Shown here: piece by piece, positions 18,663-29,055 of the stretch
How positions within the stretch are numbered: the first letter of the stretch is position 1
Layout: each line of letters opens with the position of its first letter
Assembly (NCBI GenBank): GCA_001931905.2
Contig: MSJI02000483.1
Span: forward strand, 1 to 36,804
Reading direction: 5' to 3'
Length of the DNA stretch: 36,804 nt
Source: Cladosporium sp. IMV 00045
Taxonomy: Eukaryota; Ascomycota; Dothideomycetes; Cladosporiales; Cladosporiaceae
Made by a program: the position numbers and the translations under genes
Notes under the pieces: generated by a model
Database searches by the model: none
What the model was told of the DNA's origin: nothing
The model's input: the letters and a program-made list of their open reading frames with translations, nothing else

Positions 18663-19477
18663 GGTCGCGAAGCATACAGTAGCGGATCTTTGCGAAACGA
18701 AGAGGGCATTCTCAACATTCATCCGGTTGGGGCATCGCCTTGAAAATCGACAATTCGGCGATGCAACTTCTTTGTAATACAACAAGGCAGGCATACACGG
18801 ACCGGAAGTCGGACAGCACCGCAAGCCGCGTATTGCATACTCTCTCATAAAAAACATCTGGAACGTGGTTCGGGGGATGTAATAATAGCGCGATGAGAGC
18901 ACAAATTCATGATAATGACCGTCTTACTTTCAAGAAGCATTTTATTTTTTATGTATGACAGAGATAGCACTAACATAGCAAGGACTCACAGCGCCAAAGC
19001 AAAAAGCCGCGCGTACCACGAAAGTGAAGAACAAGAAAGATCGAAAAGTCAAAAATTTTGCATACAAATATCATTTCATTCCAGTCATGGCCAATTTTTG
19101 GTTTCGAATATCTACACGTGACTGAGTTCTCAAGGGGAACTCGGAAGCAAATTCAAAGCAAGAAACTCCCTTTTCGCCGGTAACTGACAATGCAATGATG
19201 CCTTCGCTCGGTTTCGCTGTTTGATTAAGGAAAGGAAACGCCAACTGCGCGCAAGAAAACTCCAAATAAGGGGTGGAGAGGGAAAGAAAAAGGAAAGACC
19301 GCATCGCTCATGCAAACGGAAAAATCTCGTCTCTGTTGGGACAAGACTCCAATCTCAGAAACCTCATCTTCCAGCTCCAAATGCAAAAGAACAACGAAAA
19401 TGCCCGAAGCTCCCTTCTGATGTCGTCGTAACCACCACCCCAGTCCCATCCAATCCATATATCACGACGCATCCTCA
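18663..19477. other. Convergent 3' region between the FAT1 and cytochrome b561-like genes
   Basis: About 815 bases between two converging stop codons. I see A/T-richer stretches around 18900-19080 but no gene, RNA or repeat that I can support. Confidence 0.5.
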
Positions 19478-22261
19478 TCACTCAAACTCAACCCTAGCGC
19501 CCTGCTGCTGCCTCCTCGCCCTCTCCGCCCTGCGCCGTCTGCGATTGTCCGCGAAAGCGCTCACATCCGTGCCGACCGTGTCTTCCGTCCCGGTACCGTA
19601 TCCGCCGCCGCCTGGGCTGCCGATGGGCCCGCTGGCGCCGGAGAAGCTGCCGCCGTGCACGGGGAGCTTGGGCGGGAGGGGGAGGTTCATCTCGCTGTTT
19701 CCCGGCGGTGGGCGGTTGGAGCCGAGCGCGCTGTTGGACATGGCGGGAGGAGGGGGGACGTTGCTTATCGGCTGGCTGTTGGAAGGGCGCACGCGCGAGC
19801 CGTTGCGGCGGTAGCGTCGGCCGGGCGTGTCGGCGGATGAGACTGAGGAGTCGCGGCGGCGGCGGCGGTGCGGTTTGGAGCTTGAGGGTGGGTGGACAGT
19901 GGAGGTTGAGCCGTCGCCGGGTAGGCGGGAGAGGGTCACGCGGCCGGCGTCGTCGTTGTGCATGTGCATTTTGACTCGCACGGGGTCGGCGTCGCTCTCG
20001 TTCGGGGGCATGGCTGATATTTGCGAAGCGGAAGATTGGCTGTTACGGCGGTTTGCTCGCTGCCGGTAACGGGATGGGGATTGGGATTCGTTGCGATGGT
20101 GAGAGCCGGCCGTTGCTGCTATGCCGGCTGCGGCGGCGCCTGCTCCCAGACTTGATGCTGGATGGGGACCAGAGCTGACGGGCATCCCTTCACCGGGCGG
20201 CGGATCGTACAGCCTTGAGGGATCCGGTTGCACAGCCCCCTGTGGCATATGCGCTGATCCTGGGACCGGCGGACCATAGTCGGTGGGACCCATGTTGCCG
20301 TGGGGTGGAGGTCCAGGAGGCGGAGGTGGAAGCGAATATCCTTGCGGGTCTGCATGTGGCGGTGGAGGGGGGCCCGAAGGTGCGATGCTACCAGCGTTTG
20401 CCGGAAGAGGCGGTACACTCGGATCTGGTCTCTGGCTCAATGCAGTTCGTGATAGCTCTGGATTGCTTCCTCTCGCCGGATCGGGTGTCATGCCGGTCAT
20501 TATGGTCTCAGACATGCTAGGCCTACGTCCATCCGACTGTCGAGGATATCTCATGGAGTTCCGTCGGTTGAAGCGTTCAGCGTTGTCCATCTCGCGCATG
20601 CGCTGTGCATCAATACGCTGATCCTCTTGTCTGTTCTTACGAGCCCTGTTCCATTCCCGGAATCCAGCTGCTACGCCGAACGTGGCAATGCTGTTGCGTA
20701 ACGTTTGCGGCTCATCTAGCTCGGTCCGGTCATCGAAACTTGTGCCATCTCCGTAGGAGTACATCTCGGTGCTCTGGCGACCTCTTCCTCTGCGGGAGTC
20801 TCGGCGAGGCGTAAATCCAGAAGCCGTTGGGGGAATCGTTGAAGCCATGGGACCGCGATCAAGTCTGGAATCGCCAGGCCTAGAATCACCAGGCGAGAAT
20901 GGCGCATCGCCATTGCGTACGCGGGAGACGTCTGTCTGGCTCACCATGCTATGGTTTCCACCGAGAGCAGGCCTGTACCTGTCGTTACGATTATAGTCGT
21001 CATCTCGATCCTTCTTGCCAAAGATGCCCTTAAAACCTTTGTATGCAGCCAAACCAGCTCCAGCGCCCAGAAGACGGTTTCGCCATGTGTTCTTCGGCGG
21101 AGGAGTGTCGCTACTAAACTTCTCGTCCTCCCAGGATTGGCGCGACAGTTTGCTTTGCGACAGTTTGCTTTCGGTGAGGCGGCCACGGCTGCGTGAGCGC
21201 ACACGGCTCGGCGTCATGGTGCTGGCTCCGGGTGGTGCCCTTGTTGAAGGCCCGTACATTGTGCTCGTGCCTGCTGGACCTCTGCTAGGTCCATCATACC
21301 TCGAATCGTAGTCTGTGTACCCATCGTCGTAGGTACTCTGATCCTCCTTACGCTCATTGCGGCGCTTCCAGAGTCGCCACGCGCCCAAGACGCCACCCAA
21401 CGCCAGAAGCTTCTTGCCCCAGCCCCAATTACTCTTGTCCTCCTCTTCTTCATATCGACGAGACCGGCGATCATGAGTGAAGTCCGTTCGGGACCCGGAA
21501 AGATAGCTTCCATAGTCAGAGTAGGGCTCTGAGCCATCATAACCAGGTCGTGGTTCCCTGCCCAGTGATCGGTATTTCTTCCGGAAGTCCAGGGTAAGGT
21601 ACAAGAGAAGCAAAATCAAAGCTGCCACCGCGTACAAAATGAACAAAACCAGCGGACTTCCGTACAGCGTAAGCCCCAACGGAATCTGGACGAATCCAAG
21701 CAATGCAACCACCCTTCCCAAGATGCGATGAACGTATACCTTCTTCGGCAGCATCGACGGGGCAGCTTTCTTGCGCCGCTCGAGCTTGAACATCAACCAG
21801 CCGAAGAGAAACTGTGCCATGACCAGTACGTATATTGCGATTCCAATACCATGGTGTGGATTCGTCAAAGCTCTTTCCGGTCCGACTGCAAACCAGCCTA
21901 GAATCAAGACAACGGTGGTCAGGAATACTGTCAAGATTTGCAGGTAGACATGCAATTTCAGACTGAGGCCTGGGTTCGCCTGACCGAATTTGGCGATGAG
22001 AATGGCTGCTGGTACTACACCGAGGAAAGTGATGGCAGCAACAGCTCCATGACCTCGGATGAGCGAATGGTATTGCGGCAAGTCTCGGAAGCGGTTGCCC
22101 ATGCCATTGTATTGCATCGTGTTGAAGTTGACACCCATCAGGTTGGGTAAGAGGAAAGTGTTTCGATCGCTGTCCCAGGTGCCATCGCCGACATTGAGTG
22201 TCGAGCTTGAGTAGCTACTGCTACCAGGATCTGACAGTCCATCATTGTTGTCGGAGGACAT
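19478..22261 (-). CDS. Cytochrome b561-type membrane protein with a long disordered C-terminal tail
   Basis: Intronless, 927 residues. A short serine-rich N-terminus is followed by five hydrophobic segments at about 72-92, 104-124, 138-160, 180-200 and 203-224. Histidines sit where a b561 core binds two hemes: His71 (RGHGAVA), His104 (LKLHVYL), His136/137 (NPHHGIG) and His178 (VYVHRILGR). Such proteins pass electrons across a membrane, for example from ascorbate or to ferric iron. There is no DOMON or CDH cytochrome domain in front. The remaining 700 residues are disordered and charged, with an RS-like stretch and a proline-rich segment. They also hold four short glycine/alanine-rich helical segments near 279-300, 392-418, 520-546 and 703-720. 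The gene is divergent from a ferric reductase, which hints at, but does not prove, a shared redox role. Confidence 0.8.
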   Translation of the reverse strand: MSSDNNDGLSDPGSSSYSSSTLNVGDGTWDSDRNTFLLPNLMGVNFNTMQYNGMGNRFRDLPQYHSLIRGHGAVAAITFLGVVPAAILIAKFGQANPGLSLKLHVYLQILTVFLTTVVLILGWFAVGPERALTNPHHGIGIAIYVLVMAQFLFGWLMFKLERRKKAAPSMLPKKVYVHRILGRVVALLGFVQIPLGLTLYGSPLVLFILYAVAALILLLLYLTLDFRKKYRSLGREPRPGYDGSEPYSDYGSYLSGSRTDFTHDRRSRRYEEEEDKSNWGWGKKLLALGGVLGAWRLWKRRNERKEDQSTYDDGYTDYDSRYDGPSRGPAGTSTMYGPSTRAPPGASTMTPSRVRSRSRGRLTESKLSQSKLSRQSWEDEKFSSDTPPPKNTWRNRLLGAGAGLAAYKGFKGIFGKKDRDDDYNRNDRYRPALGGNHSMVSQTDVSRVRNGDAPFSPGDSRPGDSRLDRGPMASTIPPTASGFTPRRDSRRGRGRQSTEMYSYGDGTSFDDRTELDEPQTLRNSIATFGVAAGFREWNRARKNRQEDQRIDAQRMREMDNAERFNRRNSMRYPRQSDGRRPSMSETIMTGMTPDPARGSNPELSRTALSQRPDPSVPPLPANAGSIAPSGPPPPPHADPQGYSLPPPPPGPPPHGNMGPTDYGPPVPGSAHMPQGAVQPDPSRLYDPPPGEGMPVSSGPHPASSLGAGAAAAGIAATAGSHHRNESQSPSRYRQRANRRNSQSSASQISAMPPNESDADPVRVKMHMHNDDAGRVTLSRLPGDGSTSTVHPPSSSKPHRRRRRDSSVSSADTPGRRYRRNGSRVRPSNSQPISNVPPPPAMSNSALGSNRPPPGNSEMNLPLPPKLPVHGGSFSGASGPIGSPGGGGYGTGTEDTVGTDVSAFADNRRRRRAERARRQQQGARVEFE

Positions 22262-24233
22262 GGTGAGTTATCCGTACGGCCAGAGATTTCAGAGGTGACG
22301 ATTGCGCTCTGCGCGGTCTTCGATGGATGAAGGCGCTATGCAGCGCTCATGTCGAATTCGAAAGAGTGCTCGTCCACGGTGTAGCTGATCAGGTGCGTTG
22401 TATGGCCAGTGTGGATGTTCCGTCTCTTCTTTCGGGCGTTTCGTCTGATGCCAGCGGGGACTGGTGATGCGCTGGCAGCAGGCCCTATCTTGCGGTGGAA
22501 ATGGTTGCGAAAGTGTCGTCTTCCAACTCTGCCACACCGTGCCAGTCGAGAGAGGACGCGGGTTCGGCAACAGAATTAGATGATTGATAGTGGTAGCCAA
22601 GTTCCCGTAGTGTACTTCCAACTCTGTCGCGGTATGTCGAGGGTAAGTGAAAGTCGGTCGCGCGGCGTACGCTTTCCATTGTCCAGGCAACGCGGCTGGG
22701 GCGCCGACGAATTAAAGTGGGGATGCTCGATTCTTGCATTTCTTGTTTCATCACACACTGCTGACCGCTCAGCTTGTATCTGAACGCAGGTACCCGATAT
22801 TTGAGAAGATGACGCGGTCTTCTAAGGTGTTACCTTACGCAAAAGTCACAACGGAAATATGTGTGAATATTCTCGACCTGCACCCCGGCATTCCAGTCGA
22901 TACCGCCGAAACGGTCGCTTTAGCCGTTGCTCTCCAATTGACGTCAGTTCACAGTCTCAGAAGCACGTGCCGCACCTAAATCAGATGTCCTCCATCAAGG
23001 TCGCCATCGCCGCCGGCCGTGTATACATTTGTCTCATGTACATGCAGCAGTCACGAAACTGCCGGACAAGATCGAAGACGAGGTTCCCACATGGGTAACT
23101 GCAGTGATTACCAAGGTCCCCGGGCTTGTCATGCTGGAGCATCTACTGATTGGGCATGAATCGTCATCAAGCTCACAAGGATACATGCATCTCACCTCCA
23201 AATGTCAGCTCGCGCAGAGCTGCTCATTGCAGAGTGGCGCATGGAGGTCAGTACACGACGAACGATGCACAGAGTTTTCTACAGGCCTGCAAAACTCGTA
23301 ATTGCTCCATCACTGTGAACCGACTCAGGCAGAAATACCTTGCAAGCCGATTTATGACAGACGCACAAAATATGAGTGGCTGCTGAGCTGGACCATGCTC
23401 CCCAGCCACGTATTTGCCGACTGAGTAAGTAAACAGTATTGCCATCCCCGAGACACCATGCGTCGAAAGATAGCATGAGGCGAATATCGACATTCATGCC
23501 GACGGAGAATAAATCTTTGGAGCAGCAAAGCACAATCGTGCAGAAACATGCTCGCAATGGAACGCAAGAGGATCTTGCAGCTTCACAGTCTCACCATTCG
23601 TGAAGCCGGCCCTTGTTTCCGCGGCGTTCCTAAATACTGTTCGTAAAGCCTGAGCTGAGGTTATTTGATGTCTCCAATCCAGCTCTATTCGTAAAGCCTG
23701 AGCTGAGGTTATTTGATGTCTCCAATCCAGCTCTACGAGGGATCAGCTTCTTTGCACAGCGGTGCAGAAGTCCTTTACAAGCGTCGTTTGGATTGAATAG
23801 AAGAGCATAATCTGAAAGAGGCGAGTCATCGAATACTCAACTGGTCCTGAATGATCGGATACTCTGGCCTCGACGAACGAGACGAAAAGATGAATTGTCA
23901 TGCCGAAGACAAGGATTATCACACATTCGCGACTGTTGCCTTTTGCAAGGGTCTAGATGAGCGTTGATTTTGAGAACGTTAAAAGTCGTTGCTTCGTGGG
24001 ATTGCATGTGCCTTTTATTTTTTGTCTTGCCGGTTTAGCCGTCCGCGCGCTGTAAACTTGCTCATCGATCTGCACTTCACAGCAAGCCGCGACAACATCC
24101 TCCTCGCAAACGTGCTCAGTCCCACTCGGAAGGATTACACCAATATGGATGCTCTCATTGCTATTAATTCAGCTGGATCGCTTTCAGGCCAAGCACAGTC
24201 GAGCCATCCGTCCAACAAACACCATTCTTTATC
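22262..24233. other. Long divergent intergenic region, no supported gene
   Basis: Nearly 2 kb separates the b561-like gene from the ferric reductase gene. Short open frames are present on both strands, but none has recognisable protein character. The only clear structure is the 48-bp tandem duplication at 23640-23735. The region presumably carries both promoters. I found no convincing iron-regulatory GATA palindrome. Confidence 0.5.
23640..23735. repeat. Perfect tandem duplication, 2 x 48 bp
   Basis: Bases 23640-23687 and 23688-23735 are identical over all 48 positions and directly adjacent (unit starts TTCGTAAAGCCTGAGC and ends CCAGCTCTA). The perfect identity points to a recent duplication. 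It lies about 500 bp upstream of the ferric reductase ATG. Confidence 0.97.
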
Positions 24234-26090
24234 ATGACCGCTAACTCAATACATTGGACCTGGCCGTTGACGGACCAGAACATCACATTCTTGCCTATTT
24301 CGGACCCTCTCTGCGCAAACGATACATGCCTGGAATACGCCACAGCACACAAAGAATCGCAAGCTCGAATCTCATGGGCGTCTCAATTCGAGTATGGAAA
24401 ATATGTCAGCTATTTCTACTGCGCCATCATTGGCATTGCCACAATTGCATTCGCCGCATCGTCCTACTCACATAGACGAACAGCACAAAACAGTCGTCGA
24501 TTCCAAGATGGGACAACTAGTGCGTCAGAGAAACTCAGAGCATGCTTCAGGAGATTCAGTTACCGTCGTTTCTCAGGCGCAGGTAACACCTTCTTGCCAT
24601 GCTCCTTAGGACTCGCTATGCTCATCCTCGTGTCACTTCTCTTCTCGGTGTTGCTCTGTTTTGTACAGCACCCGTATTACAGAGCAGACCGCGGGTACGG
24701 CTCGCCGGCACTGGGCGTACGAGCAGGTCTCGCCGCGATAGCAATGACGCCCATCACCGTGGCTCTGAGTGGGAAATACAACTTCATCACCCTCTTGACT
24801 GGAGTCTCGTACGAAAAATTGCATGTCTTACATCGATGGGCCGGCTACATCTACTTGTTCTTCTCCATCGTGCACACAATTCCTTTCATTATCGCAGACC
24901 TTGCCAGCGGCGGTTCGACAAGACTGTGGTACCAATTCTACAACATGGGCTCGATGGAGTACACTGGAATCGCCCCTCTTGCTGTTCTGGTCTTCCTTTG
25001 CGTACCATACCTCATTCCTGGTGTGAAATCGAAGATGTACGAGCTCTTTGTGCACACGCACATTCTAGGCTGGCTAGCCTTCTTTGCTACCACCTTCTGG
25101 CACGCTGCGGACAAGCTGGATAGCTGGATCTACATGTACTTCACTGCGGCGATCTATGTCATCCAGCTGTTCATGCGATGGCTAGTACCCATGGCTGCCA
25201 TGGAGCCGAACCGAAACGGCAGGGCTGATGTCGAGCTGCTCGACGACGGCAGTGGTGAGGCTCTCATGCTTCAAGTGAACATTCGTGCTGCGATGACTTG
25301 GACTCCTGGTCAGCACTGCTTCCTGCGCTTCCCTACCCTAGGCTTCTTCGATAATCACCCTTTCACCATTGCGTCGCTTGCTGAGTCGCCGGATTACGCC
25401 AGCATACCAAACACGGCGACCTTCCTTATCAGGCCCTACAATGGATTGACCGACAGACTTCTGCAGCATGCGAGGAGAAGCGGTGATGTCATTGAAACCC
25501 AGCGCCCGTCGCCATCTTCAATGGGCGTCTTCATCGATGGCCCCTACGGTGGCATCAACAGTTCCCGCTCACTGCACCAACGATACGACCAAGCCGTCCT
25601 GGTGTGCGGCGGCGGCGGCATCTCTGCCATGCTGCCTTGGATCTTGCATTTCGCCAAATTACTCGAAGCCACAGAGGAGGCGTGCCGACTCAACCGCCTC
25701 ACCCTCGTCTGGTGCATACAGCATGCCAGCGCTCAGGCCTGGGTGGCCGACGCTCTCGAGCATGCTGCTGCTGCTGGGTTTGAGATCATCATCCATGTGA
25801 CGCAAGAGAACGGTGCATATAGTCCCGAGTCATCTAGTGCCAATGATGAGGATGCTAAGTGTCTGAGGCCGGCAAATCGAGGGAATAGGAGGAAGGTTTC
25901 TTACGGTAAGAGGCCCGACATCCGGCCACTGTTGGAGGCTACGGTCGATGGTAGCAGGTCCCTTGTCATGGCTTGCGGGCCGGATGGATTGAAGATCGAC
26001 GTCGCGAATGCGGTGGCCGCGATGCAGCGTAGGGTTTGGAGGGGCGAGGCGCACGATTTGACGTTGCATACGGAGAGCTTTGGGTGGTAG
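24234..26090 (+). CDS. Ferric reductase (FRE-type transmembrane metalloreductase)
   Basis: Intronless, 618 residues. It is a plasma-membrane flavocytochrome that reduces extracellular ferric (or cupric) ions using cytosolic NADPH before high-affinity uptake. The ferric reductase transmembrane domain spans about 130-320. Its bis-heme histidines are spaced 14 apart on two helices: His200/His214 (HRWAGYIYLFFSIVH) and His276/His290 (HILGWLAFFATTFWH). The cytosolic half has the flavin-binding PGQH (358-361) and HPFTIAS (375-381). It also has NADPH-binding GPYGG and VCGGGGISAMLPW, then ACGPDGL, and ends in SFGW as is common in the family. One helix precedes the domain at about 58-78. There is no clear cleaved signal peptide. 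The gene appears intact. Whether it serves iron or copper, or sits at the vacuole, cannot be told. Confidence 0.95.
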   Translation: MTANSIHWTWPLTDQNITFLPISDPLCANDTCLEYATAHKESQARISWASQFEYGKYVSYFYCAIIGIATIAFAASSYSHRRTAQNSRRFQDGTTSASEKLRACFRRFSYRRFSGAGNTFLPCSLGLAMLILVSLLFSVLLCFVQHPYYRADRGYGSPALGVRAGLAAIAMTPITVALSGKYNFITLLTGVSYEKLHVLHRWAGYIYLFFSIVHTIPFIIADLASGGSTRLWYQFYNMGSMEYTGIAPLAVLVFLCVPYLIPGVKSKMYELFVHTHILGWLAFFATTFWHAADKLDSWIYMYFTAAIYVIQLFMRWLVPMAAMEPNRNGRADVELLDDGSGEALMLQVNIRAAMTWTPGQHCFLRFPTLGFFDNHPFTIASLAESPDYASIPNTATFLIRPYNGLTDRLLQHARRSGDVIETQRPSPSSMGVFIDGPYGGINSSRSLHQRYDQAVLVCGGGGISAMLPWILHFAKLLEATEEACRLNRLTLVWCIQHASAQAWVADALEHAAAAGFEIIIHVTQENGAYSPESSSANDEDAKCLRPANRGNRRKVSYGKRPDIRPLLEATVDGSRSLVMACGPDGLKIDVANAVAAMQRRVWRGEAHDLTLHTESFGW

Positions 26091-26367
26091 TGGTAGCTAT
26101 GAAACTTGCGAAATCAAGTCTATTCACTTACTACACGGCGTTTTGATACGAGGGTTTTCAACTTTGCTGGGCTCCGATGCAAGGGAATACGGTGATATCG
26201 ATAACAAGACAGAACAAGCCGGCAGTAGTGTGCTTTCTTATACCAACGCGCGTATATATGTTGATTAACCATCATGTTTGCCATCGCTGAAGTCTTATAG
26301 TTATCCACCGAACAAAGAACGTCGATCAAGAGATACACACCCCTATCGTCGTCAAATGATACACAAC

Positions 26368-27248
26368 TCAAGGCACACCCCTCCCCTGCCTCGAAGCCTT
26401 GGCCATCTCACTCTGCGCCGTATCATCCGCATATCTCTGATAAATCGGCAGATAATACTCCGACTCACTCGTCGTGTCCCTGATACTCGGCCTCTGCTCA
26501 ACAGCAGCCTTCCAAGCCCGCAAACGAGTCCAAACCTTCTCACCCTCCCCACCTTCGCCTTCGGCCGGAATCCCCGCCCCGCCCTTGAAGTGGTCGAAGA
26601 TCCACAACCGCACGACCCAAGGCGCGACGACGAAATCGATCAGACTCGGCTCCGCGCCGAGGAAAAACGGCCCAGAGGGATGCATCTCGGCCGCGAACTC
26701 CTTGAGCTTGTCGAGGAACTCTCCGCGCACTTTGGCAAGACCTTCAGCATCACTCACGGGTTGGAATTGCAGAAACCGGTGCCATGCGGGGATGATTCGC
26801 GAGGTGCAGAAGTCCGTCCAAATGCGAGTGCGCGCGCGCTCGTAGGGGTCGGAGGGGAGAAGGCGCGGTGTGTGCTCCGGGTAGGCGTCTTCGAGGAACT
26901 CGCAGATGACGGTGCTCTCGTAGAGGGGTTTGTTGTCGTACTGCAGGGTGGGCACCAGGCCGCGCGGGTTGAGGGTGAGGAGCGAGGCGGGCTTGTCGTA
27001 CGGGTTCACTTCGATGTATTGGTAGGGGATTTTCTTCTCTTCCAGGACGGACCAGGCGCGTTGCACGAAGGGGCAGCTGGGGGGAGGGTTAGTTGTTGGT
27101 TATTTACATCTTGAGTACTTGTATTATTGAGGACTTACAACCAGCCTGAGAAGAGCTTCAATGGTTGCTCTTCTTGATGGGCGTCCACGATCGCCTTTGC
27201 TGGGCCGGTGGCGACTGGGTGGAGTTTCGAATCTGGATGAGTGCCCAT
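26368..27248 (-). CDS. Omega-class glutathione S-transferase-like protein, two exons
   Basis: Exon 1 runs 27248-27139 and exon 2 runs 27076-26368, over a 62-nt intron with donor GTAAGT and a CTAAC branch site close to the acceptor. The product is 272 residues. Splicing restores the active-site motif LFSGWFCPFVQRAW: a catalytic cysteine followed by PF, as in omega-class enzymes that carry out thiol transfer and dehydroascorbate reduction rather than classical conjugation. The thioredoxin-like half continues with IPYQYIEVNPYDKP, NPRGLVPTL and the glutathione-binding YESTVICEFLED. The helical C-terminal half has GPFFLGAEPSLIDFVVAPWV. The enzyme is probably cytosolic and acts in stress or detoxification. 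It is tail to tail with the ferric reductase gene, 277 bp away. Intact. Confidence 0.92.
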
Positions 27249-27600
27249 GTTGGTATTTACGAATTGATATAGTCAATGTACAGTTGAGGATGGTCTAATA
27301 TGTATCAATCGATCAGTCTACTCTTGGGTTTGGAAGTATTGATATCAAAATAATTCAATTACAAATCATGATTGTGTCTATGTGAGAGTTGACGTGATCC
27401 TGTGGGGTCTTCTCTGCCCGCCAAATGGTGGGGTATCTATCGTTCCGCGCGCTTACCCATCATCATCCATTACCAAGGTATTATTATTTCCGAAAACGCC
27501 CATGTACAAATGCCCAAAGGAATCCTCCCATATGCCGTCGCTGATCGTATCCTCCCCCACTCTTGAAACCAAGCGCTAATGCCGCTCGCAATGAACGCAA
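27249..27600. other. Intergenic region between the SPX-RING and GST genes
   Basis: About 350 bases between two minus-strand genes. They should contain the 3' end of the SPX-RING transcript and the GST promoter. No coding feature was recognised. Confidence 0.5.
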
Positions 27601-29055
27601 TCACATGACTGTACATGCTGGCGGCCTCACGAACTCTTCGCCGTAGTTTCTCTCCAATAGAGCTCTTTCATTCTCCTTTTGTCGTTTCTTCACTTCGAGC
27701 GGGAAGTACTTTTCCAGAAAGTCCATAGTGTCGAAGTCGAGGTTGCGGCCGTCAGCTGCCATGACTGTCTCTGTGTTGCAGCATGGGCACCGCATCATCT
27801 TCTGATCTTGAAGCTGAATGATACAACGGATGCAGAAGACTGAACGACAGCAGCCGAGGCTTACTGGGCGCCAGGCCATGCCTAGACAGACCGGGCATGT
27901 CCAATCCTCTAGCTGTGGTACAATGGCGAGAACCTTGGTGGCGAGCTCGGCTTGCAGGTCCCTTGCAATCGAGTTGGCGAAAGCGCTGCCAGAGTTGCTA
28001 CCAGTCTGAAGCAAGGCAGGTCGGTGCCTGCGCACATCTGTCATGAATTGTTGGCCTTCGAGGTGTGTTCGTTTGTCGAACTTCTTCAAGATCTTGCGCA
28101 TAGCGCGCGCATTCATTTCCTGAAAGTGCATGATCTTGAGAATGTCCACATTGAGGTCGAGGAAACGTTGAGCGGCTCGTTGGGCCAGTGGTGTTCGCAT
28201 CTTCGCCAGTAGACCTGTGGCTCGCAGTTGCTGATCGTAGGCTTCTAGATTCGCTTTCGCTTCGTTGAAGCTCAATGCGCCTCTGTTACGCTCTGTTTCG
28301 GAGTAAAAGATTGGCTTCTCCATGTAGAGTCGAAACATTTCGCGCCAGAAGTACAGATCTCTGTAGCTGATCTTTCGTTTTGCCTCGAAACCCTCACGGA
28401 CAGGCTCGGTCACGTCCTCGACCATGTCACCCAGATCGAGAATATCCATTTCTAGCTTCTTCTCTTCCGCATCGTTGAGAGCCTCGAGTTCTTTCAGCTT
28501 GGGCTCCAGCATGTCGAAGAAGTTCTTCGCCGACACTAGAGGTATCTGAATCCATTTCGTCTCCGTTGGTGCCTCCTTATCTGACTCGTCTGACGCGTGT
28601 TCGCTGTCACCACCTTGCGCTTCTGTTGTCCCAACATGATGTCGCGCATGACCGAGCTCGGCGTGGCGTCCAGCAATGAGCATCTCACTGCGCGCAAGTT
28701 TCTCAAGATTCGTCCTTGTCTCCGGAGCCAGAGTCGCATCGAGAGGCCTTCCAGTCTTGCTGTCCACGAGGACCCGTAGCTGTGGCGCGAACTCCTCTGT
28801 GATAGTGTCCAGGCCAGGCTTCGCGACGGAGACGAACTCCTTGTCCTTGTCTTCATCTCCATCTGCGTCCGCAGGGCTCCCTAGCCAGTGCGCCAGTCTT
28901 TCCACCGTGGGCGCATCCAGCCCTATATCCGCAAGCTCCCTCTCTACTTTCTTGATGCATTTCTTAAGCTGCTTGTACTCGATGGCCGAATCGAGCCAGT
29001 GCTGCGGGAAGTTCTCCTTGGCCAAGGCCGCCGCATACTCCTGCCCGAACTTCAT
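27601..29055 (-). CDS. SPX domain plus RING-type zinc finger protein
   Basis: Intronless, 484 residues, starting with the canonical SPX opening MKFGQEYAAALAKENFPQHW and YKQLKKCIKKV. The SPX domain continues with FFDMLEPKLKELEALND and KIMHFQEMNARAMRKILKKF. Its lysine-rich surface (YKQLKK, KILKKFDKR) is known in the family to bind inositol pyrophosphates, which report phosphate status. The C-terminus has a RING finger at about 387-426: CPVC (387/390), C403, C408, C411, C423 and C426. The position that should hold the zinc-binding histidine is Ser405 (CRSVFC instead of CxHxFC). Fungal SPX-RING proteins are presumed E3 ubiquitin ligases in nutrient or phosphate signalling. With that substitution, ligase activity is open. 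Met1 is well supported because SPX domains begin at the N-terminus. Divergent from JJJ1. Confidence 0.9.
   Translation of the reverse strand: MKFGQEYAAALAKENFPQHWLDSAIEYKQLKKCIKKVERELADIGLDAPTVERLAHWLGSPADADGDEDKDKEFVSVAKPGLDTITEEFAPQLRVLVDSKTGRPLDATLAPETRTNLEKLARSEMLIAGRHAELGHARHHVGTTEAQGGDSEHASDESDKEAPTETKWIQIPLVSAKNFFDMLEPKLKELEALNDAEEKKLEMDILDLGDMVEDVTEPVREGFEAKRKISYRDLYFWREMFRLYMEKPIFYSETERNRGALSFNEAKANLEAYDQQLRATGLLAKMRTPLAQRAAQRFLDLNVDILKIMHFQEMNARAMRKILKKFDKRTHLEGQQFMTDVRRHRPALLQTGSNSGSAFANSIARDLQAELATKVLAIVPQLEDWTCPVCLGMAWRPVSLGCCRSVFCIRCIIQLQDQKMMRCPCCNTETVMAADGRNLDFDTMDFLEKYFPLEVKKRQKENERALLERNYGEEFVRPPACTVM

Noticed and set aside
22289..22690. 133-codon minus ORF just upstream of the b561-like gene
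   Set aside because: No domain, composition like translated non-coding DNA, and it lies where the leader of the b561 gene should be.
26278..27114. 278-codon plus ORF opposite the GST gene
   Set aside because: Antisense shadow of a clear GST coding region, caused by its codon bias.
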